A DNA stretch of 64,000 nt from Bacteroidales bacterium (lineage in GTDB: Bacteria > Bacteroidota > Bacteroidia > Bacteroidales > P3): contig JAFUWF010000030.1 of the NCBI GenBank assembly GCA_017483575.1, positions 1 through 64,000 of the forward strand. The letters run 5' to 3'. Both the position numbers and the translations under genes were made by a program. Positions 8,142 to 18,368 of the stretch are shown here, in pieces. The notes beneath the pieces were generated by a model. That model had not been told where the DNA came from and searched no databases. It was given only the letters and a program-made list of their open reading frames with translations. How positions within the stretch are numbered: the first letter of the stretch is position 1; every line of letters begins with the position of its first letter.

Positions 8142-8993
8142 ATGAAAAAAGTAATGAAAAACATGATGATTGCCTTGATGGCAATAACCACCATCTCCCT
8201 TGCCTCCTGCGGCAAAGACGACGACAAGACCGACAATCCCGGCCAAGGTGGCGGAAACCTGTCGACCTCTCTCTCCGGCACCTCCTGGGTAGGCATCTAC
8301 GACGACACCTACCAGGGCTATCCCGCCGAGATAACCTACAGTCTCGACTTCACCAGCGAGTCCGAAGGCTCTCTCCTCATCGAGCTGTCGGTAGCCGGAC
8401 AGGACCAGAACCCGCAAGAGGTACAGTTCACCTACACCTACTCCGACAACGTCGCCATGTGCACCATCCCCAATGCAGGTGTCTTCTCGGCCACCTATCA
8501 TCCTGAGAACAATACGGTGACGGCATCCGTCGCCCTCGGCACCGAGGACGGCGGCTCTATGGGTGGTCCCACTACATTCTATCCCCGCGGCACCAACCCC
8601 ATCCCCCACAGCGGCGGCAACAACGGCGGCGGCGACACCCCGACCCAGGGCGAGTACACCGAAGACTTCCCCGCCGGTACCACCTGGACGGCTACCGAAC
8701 AGTCCTCCTACCAGGGCACACCCGTCGAAATCCACTACACGCTTACCTACGACAACTACCATGCCGGCACTATCGTCATCGAGCTCCAGGCGGAGGGTCA
8801 AAGCATCGGAGGCAATACCGTCAACCATACCTGGACCTACAACAACGAGACCGCCCAGGGTGCCTTCACGATCCAAGGCAACGGCATCAACTTCTTCTAC
8901 GATGCCACCAGCGACCAGATTTCCACCTCGCTCCCCTTTGGTTTCAGCGAAACAGAAACCTTCGGCAGCAATCTGGTCTTCTCCCGCCAATAG
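8142..8993 (+). CDS. Lipoprotein with two tandem homologous domains
   Basis: 283 residues. The lipobox LASC gives a lipidated cysteine near residue 23, followed by an acidic linker (GKDDDKTD). Two copies of a beta-rich domain follow, separated by a glycine-rich linker. Copy 1 runs from TSWVGIYDDTYQGYPAEI, copy 2 from TTWTATEQSSYQGTPVEI. Both continue as (I/L)xYxLxx...GxxxIEL, then a Y/W-rich strand and a final strand with DQIS/NTVT. I do not recognise the domain. It probably sits at the outer membrane. It immediately precedes the C10 protease and could be a partner or inhibitor of it; in streptopain loci an inhibitor gene is adjacent. That role is inference. Confidence 0.7.
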   Translation: MKKVMKNMMIALMAITTISLASCGKDDDKTDNPGQGGGNLSTSLSGTSWVGIYDDTYQGYPAEITYSLDFTSESEGSLLIELSVAGQDQNPQEVQFTYTYSDNVAMCTIPNAGVFSATYHPENNTVTASVALGTEDGGSMGGPTTFYPRGTNPIPHSGGNNGGGDTPTQGEYTEDFPAGTTWTATEQSSYQGTPVEIHYTLTYDNYHAGTIVIELQAEGQSIGGNTVNHTWTYNNETAQGAFTIQGNGINFFYDATSDQISTSLPFGFSETETFGSNLVFSRQ

Positions 8994-9018
8994 AACGCAT
9001 GTGATTTTGAATTGAATT

Positions 9019-10980
9019 ATGGTTAATAAAAAGTGTTTTTACTTGGTAGCCATGCTGGGATTGTCCAGCATGGCTTTTGCTTCTCCTATGGACAGCTCCA
9101 TCGTGGCGGCCAAAGCCAAAGCCTTCTGGCAACGGATGGGCGGCAAAAACGATGTCGTGCTGACGGATGTCAGCGCACAACCCCCTTATCGCCACTTGCG
9201 CATCCTCGTGGGGCAGCCTTGCGGATTTGTTGTCATGTCTACCGACGATGTGGCACGGCCCGTGCTGGCCTATTCGCTGACCTCACCCCTGTCGGCAGAG
9301 GGAATGCCCGCACAAATGGAAAGCTGGCTGCAGGGCTACGACCAGGAAATCGAGCGCGCCATAGACCTTGACTATCCCACAGACCTGGACTGGTATGGAA
9401 CAACGAAGGATGCCAACCACACACCCGTCGGCCCTCTGCTGGAGACCCAATGGGACCAAGGAGCCCCCTACAACGGCCTCTGCCCTTCGGGCACCCCCGT
9501 GGGGTGTGCGGCAACCATGCAGGCTCAGATAATGAACTATTGGAAATACCCGGCCTTCGGAGAAGGACGGCACGGATACAACAGCCCCAACTACGGCCAC
9601 CTCGACGCCGACTTCGGCCACACGCTCTACGAGTGGGACCTGATGCCTGCCATAGCGCGTCCTACCGACCCCTCCGCCTCCCGCCACGCCATCGCCACAC
9701 TTCTCTTCCACATCGGCGTATCGGTCAACATGAACTACGCCCCCTCCGGCAGCGGAACGCAGGGTTTCTCGGGACTCGACGGCACCATCAGCACCGACAA
9801 CTCCTTCTACCGCTTTTTCCACTATAAGAACACCCTGGAGGTGAAATACCGCAACCAGTACGACGATACGACCTACCTCGACATCATTCTCCAGGAGCTG
9901 AGCCTCCGCCGCCCCATCGCCTTCCAGGGCGTGGACCTCGCCGTGGGCGGCCACGCCTTCGTGTGCGACGGCAACGACGCCAACGGCTACCTGCATTTCA
10001 ACTTCGGTTGGACCGGCACCGGCGACGGCTACTATGCCCTCGGAGCCATCAATCCCGGCATCGGTGCCCAAGGCCAGCTCGGCGACTACCGCTTCAACAG
10101 CGACAACGCCATCATCATCAAAATAGAACCCGACTACGCCATGCGTGTCAGCGACACCGTCCTTTCCGTGGCGCGGACCGCAGGAACGGACTCGGTGCTC
10201 TTCTCCATCGACGAGACGATGGACGTCGACTGGAGCGTAAGCTGCAACGACGCATGGATCACCATCGAGAACAACCACTTCGCCCGTGCCGGATGGGTGC
10301 GCTTCCACTTCGACGAGAACACCACCGGCGAGGAACGCCAGGCCACCCTCCGCTTCCAGCAAGGCAGCAACCGAATTGAAATGCGTGTGGTGCAAGGCTT
10401 CTTCGACAGCGCTTCGATGTGCCCTGTCACGGTGGTGATGGAAAGCACCCGCGGCAACGGATGGCAGAACGGCGCCTACCTCTCCCTGGAGTCCCCCTCG
10501 GGCTACGTCTACGGCACCGCCACACTTTCCAGCGGCTCCGACGGCTCGCAGACCATCCTGGTGCCCGACCGCGAGATGCGTTCCGTATGGCATAGCGGCG
10601 GCGGCACCGACCGCAACATCAACTACAGCCTCCGCAACCAATACGGCGAGACCCTGCTCAACGTCGAATACGCCTACACCAACGGCGGCACCCACACCAT
10701 CGGCAACCCCTGCGGGCATGTCGGCATCGCCGATCCCCTGCCCTCCCATCAAAATCTGACCCTCTCCCCCAACCCCGCCACCGACTATGTAGACCTCTCT
10801 CTCGACGAACCCCTGCGGCTTGTGGAAGTACGCGACCTCCAGGGACGCACCCTCCTTCTCTCGCAGCCCGGGAACACTACCCCCTGCCGACTGGATCTCC
10901 GGTCCCTGCCCGCAGGGGTGTATATGGTTCTGGCGGTTACGGACACCGGCACAACATCCCGCTGCCTGATAAAACAATAG
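9019..10980 (+). CDS. C10 family (streptopain/interpain-like) cysteine protease with BACON domain and T9SS sorting domain
   Basis: 653 residues. A signal peptide ends near A21. A Spi-like propeptide follows (about 25-120), then a papain-like C10 catalytic domain: nucleophile C163 in PVGCAATMQAQ, catalytic H312 in GGHAFVCDG, and NFGWTGTGDGYY with W332. A BACON-type beta-sandwich follows (about 380-460, DWSVSCNDAWITI...). The C-terminus is a type A T9SS sorting domain (LSPNPATDYVDL to a terminal CLIKQ). It is presumably secreted as a zymogen and activated by propeptide removal. It is 25 nt downstream of the two-domain lipoprotein and ends at a bidirectional terminator shared with secA. Confidence 0.92.
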   Translation: MVNKKCFYLVAMLGLSSMAFASPMDSSIVAAKAKAFWQRMGGKNDVVLTDVSAQPPYRHLRILVGQPCGFVVMSTDDVARPVLAYSLTSPLSAEGMPAQMESWLQGYDQEIERAIDLDYPTDLDWYGTTKDANHTPVGPLLETQWDQGAPYNGLCPSGTPVGCAATMQAQIMNYWKYPAFGEGRHGYNSPNYGHLDADFGHTLYEWDLMPAIARPTDPSASRHAIATLLFHIGVSVNMNYAPSGSGTQGFSGLDGTISTDNSFYRFFHYKNTLEVKYRNQYDDTTYLDIILQELSLRRPIAFQGVDLAVGGHAFVCDGNDANGYLHFNFGWTGTGDGYYALGAINPGIGAQGQLGDYRFNSDNAIIIKIEPDYAMRVSDTVLSVARTAGTDSVLFSIDETMDVDWSVSCNDAWITIENNHFARAGWVRFHFDENTTGEERQATLRFQQGSNRIEMRVVQGFFDSASMCPVTVVMESTRGNGWQNGAYLSLESPSGYVYGTATLSSGSDGSQTILVPDREMRSVWHSGGGTDRNINYSLRNQYGETLLNVEYAYTNGGTHTIGNPCGHVGIADPLPSHQNLTLSPNPATDYVDLSLDEPLRLVEVRDLQGRTLLLSQPGNTTPCRLDLRSLPAGVYMVLAVTDTGTTSRCLIKQ

Positions 10981-10993
10981 GAACACCAACGAC

Positions 10994-11030
10994 GAGGGGC
11001 CCCGCGCGGCGCGCGGGGCCCCTCTTTTTT
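10994..11030. terminator. Strong bidirectional terminator between the C10 protease and secA
   Basis: A 13-bp perfect GC-rich stem (10995-11007 with 11011-11023) closed by a 3-nt loop and followed by TTTTTT. It lies between two converging genes. Confidence 0.9.
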
Positions 11031-11056
11031 ATTTCTCATTTTTTATTTCCCACTTT

Positions 11057-11060
<4 letters not shown>
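11031..11060. repeat. 7-nt phased repeat (ATTTNTC family) at the secA 3' end
   Basis: Consecutive 7-nt units ATTTCTC, ATTTTTT, ATTTCCC, ACTTTTC, with the last running into the secA stop codon (11057-11059). The unit resembles that at 63785-63850. Confidence 0.65.
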
Positions 11061-14374
<3,314 letters not shown>

Positions 14375-14449
14375 GTTTCAGTTCTTATTATTATATATAT
14401 TGTTACAAATCAAAACATTGTCCGTCACATTGTGGGACAGAAAAACAAA

Positions 14450-14481
14450 CAAAAGTACAACTTTTTTTCCAATCCCGCAAC
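14450..14481 (-). promoter_or_regulatory. secA promoter
   Basis: On the minus strand, GTTG at 14481-14478, a 20-nt spacer and TACTTTTG at 14457-14450, about 75 nt upstream of the secA ATG. Confidence 0.55.
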
Positions 14482-14539
14482 ATTTTTTTTCATCCCCACA
14501 GCGATTCCACAACAACGGACGAACAAAAAACGTGCCAAA

Positions 14540-14735
14540 AAGAGGTGTTTTCCTCGCCCCAAATTCGACTGTTCTTATATAGTATGTATATAGTATACAT
14601 ATACTTCTCATATAGTATTTATATACAGTATATGAATACTATATGAGAAGTATATGTATACTATATGCATACTATATGACAAGGGTCGAATTTGGGGGCT
14701 GTTTGGACGGGTTTTGGGACCGGTATTTTTAGGGT
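14540..14735. repeat. Dispersed palindromic element, copy A (11-nt phased arms)
   Basis: Five 11-nt units of form NNNNATATANT (for example TCTCATATAGT) are followed by five inverted copies, making a palindrome at about 14572-14680 that could extrude as a cruciform. It is bracketed by AAATTCGAC at 14561-14569 and its inverse GTCGAATTT at 14685-14693. Homology to copy C continues outside the palindrome (CCCCAAATTCGAC side, ACAGCCCCC and AAAACACCTC motifs). It occupies most of the 595-nt interval between secA and tRNA-Ser. The remainder of that interval (14736-14906) holds no gene I can support. Confidence 0.85.
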
Positions 14736-14906
14736 GTGTCATGCGGCGATGTCAGTATGGAGAGGGGTGAAATAGGAGGTTTGGTATCCGTTGGGAGGCG
14801 GCGCGGGGTGCCGTTGGGGAGGAGGGATAGGGGCGGAGTAGCAGAGGTTTATCCCGCTTGGTGCCAGGTGGTTGCAGGGATGGGAAGTTTTTTTTCGCGA
14901 GAAAAA

Positions 14907-14938
14907 TTTGGCCATGTGGATTTTTGTTTGTAATTTTG
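14907..14938 (+). promoter_or_regulatory. Promoter of tRNA-Ser
   Basis: TTTG at 14907-14910, a 20-nt spacer and TAATTTTG at 14931-14938, 31 nt before the mature tRNA 5' end. A textbook Bacteroidetes promoter. Confidence 0.8.
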
Positions 14939-14969
14939 CAGCCGTTTTCCGCGAGAGGAAGACGCCCGA

Positions 14970-15059
14970 GGAGAGATGCCGGAGTGGTCGATCGGGGCGG
15001 TCTCGAAAACCGTTGACCAGCTTGCTGGTCCCAGGGTTCGAATCCCTGTCTCTCCGCCA
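14970..15059 (+). tRNA. tRNA-Ser (anticodon CGA)
   Basis: 90-nt class II tRNA. The acceptor stem GGAGAGA pairs with TCTCTCC, the discriminator is G and CCA is encoded. The anticodon loop CTCGAAA gives CGA, reading UCG. A long variable arm and the GGTTCGAATCC T-arm are present. Confidence 0.97.
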
Positions 15060-15062
15060 ACA

Positions 15063-15092
15063 AAAAGAGCCGTTTCCAGACGGCTCTTTTTT
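15063..15092 (+). terminator. Terminator of tRNA-Ser
   Basis: An 11-bp perfect stem AAAAGAGCCGT / ACGGCTCTTTT (15063-15073 and 15080-15090) with a 6-nt loop, followed by more T. It starts 3 nt after the tRNA CCA. Confidence 0.9.
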
Positions 15093-15179
15093 GCAACAAC
15101 ACAATAAATCGACAATTCTGCCGTTTTACAGAAAAAAGGAAATATGAGTATACTCGAAAAGATATGGTTCCTTAGGAAA

Positions 15180-15365
15180 ATGAACAAAATCACGCTGAGC
15201 AGTGGACAATCGGCGAAGGACTATATTCTGGGATTACCGAAGCAGCATCGGGCGGTGGCGGCAGAATCGATACTGGAATGCCTGCGGCTGAGTTATCCTC
15301 TCAACAATATGGAAATCACATGCATGGGACGCGAGCTGAACAGGAAGCGTTTGGGAATCGTCTGA
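15180..15365 (+). CDS. Short ORF, probable N-terminal part of a frameshifted kinase-like gene
   Basis: 61 residues from the ATG giving MNKITLSSGQSAKDYILGL; an alternative ATG lies at 15144. The product is helical and ends with CMGRELNRKRLGIV. It overlaps the next ORF by 88 nt in another frame. A one-base backward shift near 15337-15345 would read GREL-EQEAFGNRL, joining smoothly to the downstream frame. I therefore think this is the start of one gene with the next ORF. A separate small protein remains possible. Confidence 0.5.
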   Translation: MNKITLSSGQSAKDYILGLPKQHRAVAAESILECLRLSYPLNNMEITCMGRELNRKRLGIV

Positions 15366-15982
15366 TTGACTACGCCAAAAAGAACGGTCTCTATCGGGAA
15401 CCTGCCGCGTGGGGCAGTTTTGGCGAACGCAAAAGGAAGCCCTCAGGCGAATGCGTGGTTTACATTGACGAGGCCAACGAACGGGTTATCAAGGTGAAAG
15501 ACCCCTATGCAAAAGCGCCCATGAAAGGGCATGCCGCCTCAGACGCCATCTTCGAGCATGTAGTCCACAACATTCTGTTTCCCAATACAAAATACAGGCT
15601 TGTCGGTATCAGCAATTCTCCGATTGGGGATGTTCGTTTTATGCTGGAGCAACACTACATGAAAGACGGATTCGAGCCCGCCACGCAGAAAGATATCGAC
15701 AAGTACCTCTCGGACACTCTATCTCTGAATAAAGAGGGGAAATATTGGTACGGAAACGATTATTACGCCATCACAGATGTGGATGCAGCAAGCGACAATG
15801 TGCTGGCTGACGACAATGGGAATCTGTTTTTCATCGACCCTATCATCAAGTTCAAAAAGCCTGCCACGGAGGTTATCGACAACCTGCTGCAATCGATGTC
15901 CTCCACAGAGAGGACGAACTTCATGGAGACGTACTCATTGGAGCAGACCCTCTGGGAAGATTTTATACGAAACGCACAATAA
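15278..15982 (+). CDS. Polyvalent-protein-type kinase-like domain (probably the C-terminal part of a frameshifted gene)
   Basis: Up to 234 residues, but the part before TRAEQEAFGNRL is probably not the native N-terminus. The body resembles the serine/threonine/tyrosine kinase-like domain found in polyvalent and mobile-element proteins of Bacteroidetes: a lysine strand (ERVIKVKDPY), FEHVVHNILFP, a catalytic-loop-like ITDVDAASDNVLADDNGNLFFIDPIIKFK, in which the aspartates of DxxxxNV and FFIDP could be catalytic and metal-binding. The target is unknown. It lies directly downstream of tRNA-Ser, a favoured site for acquired genes, though no integrase is present. Confidence 0.6.
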   Translation: MPAAELSSQQYGNHMHGTRAEQEAFGNRLIDYAKKNGLYREPAAWGSFGERKRKPSGECVVYIDEANERVIKVKDPYAKAPMKGHAASDAIFEHVVHNILFPNTKYRLVGISNSPIGDVRFMLEQHYMKDGFEPATQKDIDKYLSDTLSLNKEGKYWYGNDYYAITDVDAASDNVLADDNGNLFFIDPIIKFKKPATEVIDNLLQSMSSTERTNFMETYSLEQTLWEDFIRNAQ

Positions 15983-16006
15983 ACGAGACTTTTGCCTTTC
16001 TTTTCT

Positions 16007-16804
16007 TCACTTCGAGAGGACTTCGACGAGGAGGCCGTCGGAGGCGATGGTGGTGTTGGGGAAGACGGCGGAGGCTTGGTCGAGGAGGAGTTGGGGTTCT
16101 TTGTAGCGGGCGGAGATGTGTGTGAGGAGGAGCTGGCGGGGCTGGGCGAGGGCGGCGAGCTGAGCGGCCTGGCCGGCGGTGAGGTGCTGGCGCTGGCGGG
16201 CGAGGTCGGCAAGGTCGTCGGCGAAGGTACATTCCAGGCAGAGGAGGTCGGCGCCTTGCATGTAGGGGACGAGGTTTTCGTTGTATTCGGTGTCGCAGCA
16301 GTAGGTGTAGACCTTGGCGCGATGGTGCTCGCCGCGCGGAATCTCGGTGATGCGGAAGCCGAAGGTGGGGACGGAGTGGAGGATGGGGAAGGCGTCGACG
16401 GTGCAGCGGGGGCATTCGTGGACACGGTGGAGACCTTCAGTGAAGTCCATCTCAATGAAATTCAGTTCGTAGCCTATGTGGTTGCCGGTGAGGTTGAAGA
16501 TGGTTTCGATGACCTCCTTGGCGCCCTTGGGGGCGACGACGGTGACAGGCTCCGTGCGGCCGCAGAGGTGCATGGTGCTTAGCAGCCCCGGGAGACCGAA
16601 GAAGTGGTCGCCGTGGAGGTGCGAGATGAGCACCGTGCCCAGCGACTGCAGCTTGACGTGGAGCTGACGTATGCGGTCCTGCGTGCCCTCGGCGCAGTCG
16701 AGGAGGATTTTGTATCCGTTGATGTTGACGACCTGGGCGCTGCAGTGGCGGCGACCTGTGGGGAGGGCGGCTCCCGAACCGAGGATGGTGGTGTAGAAGT
16801 TCAT
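16007..16804 (-). CDS. rnz: Ribonuclease Z
   Basis: 265 residues, metallo-beta-lactamase fold. It removes 3' trailers from tRNA precursors. Zinc-ligand motif SHLHGDH (61-67), a second histidine in FPILHSVPTFGFRI, CDTEYN, an aspartate region LLCLECTF and the terminal LLLTHISARY. The length is slightly below the usual 300. Both tRNAs in this window encode CCA, so the main substrate would be CCA-less precursors elsewhere. It is the second gene of an operon behind the symporter, separated by 11 nt. Confidence 0.92.
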   Translation of the reverse strand: MNFYTTILGSGAALPTGRRHCSAQVVNINGYKILLDCAEGTQDRIRQLHVKLQSLGTVLISHLHGDHFFGLPGLLSTMHLCGRTEPVTVVAPKGAKEVIETIFNLTGNHIGYELNFIEMDFTEGLHRVHECPRCTVDAFPILHSVPTFGFRITEIPRGEHHRAKVYTYCCDTEYNENLVPYMQGADLLCLECTFADDLADLARQRQHLTAGQAAQLAALAQPRQLLLTHISARYKEPQLLLDQASAVFPNTTIASDGLLVEVLSK

Positions 16805-16813
16805 TATGATAGT

Positions 16814-16835
16814 GGTTATGGGTTATTGGTTATTG
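16814..16835. repeat. 7-nt tandem repeat (GGTTATN family) in the symporter-rnz junction
   Basis: GGTTATG, GGTTATT, GGTTATT in exact 7-nt phase. The complement supplies the symporter's stop codon (16816-16818). The same units occur at 28840-28860 and 39409-39486. Confidence 0.85.
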
Positions 16836-18288
16836 TTTTGCGGGGTTTGGCCATGAGGAGCAGGAGGAAAGTGATGAGTCCGTTGAGGAGGAGTATCTCG
16901 AAGCCGAAGGCATAGCCGAACCAACTGGGAGAGAAGCGTTTGAGCACGTAGCAGATGACGGGCGAGAGGATGGCGATGTAGGGCACGAGACGGTCGTTGA
17001 CACTGCGTTTGGTGAAGAGACCGAAGGTGTAGAGGCCCAGCAGGGGGCCGTAGGTGAAGCCCGCCACGTCAAAGATGGTGGTGATGAGGGAGTCGTTGTG
17101 GAAGGGGCGGAAGGCGATGATGATGAGCAGGAAGATGAATGCGAAAGCGATATGCACGAGCCTTCTGATGCGGAGTTCGCGCTTCTCGTCGGTCCCTCTG
17201 AACTTGAGGAAGTCGTAGCAGAAGGTGGTGGTGAGGGCAGTGAGGGTGCCGTCGGCACTGCTGTAGCCGGCGGCGACGATGCCGAGGACGAAGCAGACGG
17301 CGGTGAAGCCGCTGAGGGAGAAGGCAATGGAGGGGAAGATCTTGTCGCCGACGACGTTGCCGTTGGCGCCAAGGGGAAGCTCGAAGCCGGTCTGGTTGGC
17401 GTAGGCTATGAGGGCGGCGCCGAGGCAGAGGAAGAGGAAGTTGACAACGATAAAAAGGAGGCTGGAGGTCATGACGTTCTTCTGGGCGTCGCGGAGGGTC
17501 TTGCAGGTGAGGTTCTTCTGCATCATATCCTGATCGAGGCCCGTCATGGTGATGGTGATGAACATTCCCGCCAGTAACTGCTTGAGCCAGAACTTGGGGG
17601 CCATGGGGTCGGTGTTGAATATCTGGGTGTAGCCCTCGGCGGAGGAGACGCGAAGGAGGTCGCCAAGGCTCATATCCAGTGTGTTGAGGATGGCGATGAC
17701 GGTGGCGGCCGCCGCCAGGAGGAGGAAGGTGGTCTGGAGGGTGTCCGTCCAGACGACGGTCTTGATGCCGCCGGCGAAGGTGTAGAGGAGGATGATGGCG
17801 ATGAAGACGACGGCGGGGACCCAGAAGGGGACGCCCCAGTACTTGAAGACGAACTCGTAGAGGACGAAGACGACGAGGTACATGCGGAGTGCGGAGCCGA
17901 GGAGACGCGAGATGATGAAGAAGAGGGCGCCGGTCTTCTCGCTGCGAAGACCGAAGCGCTGGGAGAGGTAGGTGTAGATGGAGGTGAGGTTGAGCCTGTA
18001 GTAGAGCGGCAGGAGGATGAGGGCGATGGTGGCGTAGCCGAGGACGTAGCCGAGGACCATAGGGAGGTAGAACCACTTGTTGGCCAGCACGTCGCCGGGG
18101 ACGGACATGAAGGTGACACCGGAGAGCGACGCGCCAATCATGCCGTAGGCGACGACGGGCCAGGGCGACTTGCGCCCCGCACGGAAGAAGGCCTCGTTGC
18201 CTTTGGCTCCACGGCGATTGGTGAGCCACATGACGAGGAAAAGGAGCAGCGTATAGGCTGCAAAACACAATAGTATAGTCAGTTCCAT
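16816..18288 (-). CDS. Sodium:solute symporter family (SSF) transporter
   Basis: 490 residues, about 13 membrane helices, Na+-coupled uptake at the inner membrane. N-terminal helix, then NRRGAKGNEAFFRAGRKSPW and GMIGASLSGVTFMSVPGDV, which carries the first sodium-site segment. GGIKTVVWTDTLQTTFLL in helix 5 and SSADGTLTALTTTFCYDF in helix 8 are the characteristic SSF signatures. The ligand (sugar, sialic acid, amino acid) cannot be read from sequence. It heads an operon with rnz. Confidence 0.9.
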   Translation of the reverse strand: MELTILLCFAAYTLLLFLVMWLTNRRGAKGNEAFFRAGRKSPWPVVAYGMIGASLSGVTFMSVPGDVLANKWFYLPMVLGYVLGYATIALILLPLYYRLNLTSIYTYLSQRFGLRSEKTGALFFIISRLLGSALRMYLVVFVLYEFVFKYWGVPFWVPAVVFIAIILLYTFAGGIKTVVWTDTLQTTFLLLAAAATVIAILNTLDMSLGDLLRVSSAEGYTQIFNTDPMAPKFWLKQLLAGMFITITMTGLDQDMMQKNLTCKTLRDAQKNVMTSSLLFIVVNFLFLCLGAALIAYANQTGFELPLGANGNVVGDKIFPSIAFSLSGFTAVCFVLGIVAAGYSSADGTLTALTTTFCYDFLKFRGTDEKRELRIRRLVHIAFAFIFLLIIIAFRPFHNDSLITTIFDVAGFTYGPLLGLYTFGLFTKRSVNDRLVPYIAILSPVICYVLKRFSPSWFGYAFGFEILLLNGLITFLLLLMAKPRKTITNNP

Positions 18289-18314
18289 ATATCAGCGAAG
18301 AATATTACAGGATG

Positions 18315-18322
18315 CAAATTTA
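18315..18322 (-). promoter_or_regulatory. -7 element of the symporter-rnz operon
   Basis: Minus-strand TAAATTTG followed by CATC, 27 nt upstream of the symporter ATG. No convincing -33 box. Confidence 0.45.
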
Positions 18323-18368
18323 CACAAAAAACTTCGATTTAAACATATACACACGAAAAAAAATATAT

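Noticed and set aside
14736-14906. A gene between palindrome A and tRNA-Ser
   Set aside because: Both strands have short open frames (for example 14736-14933), but the products are low-complexity, mutually overlapping and without start-site signals.
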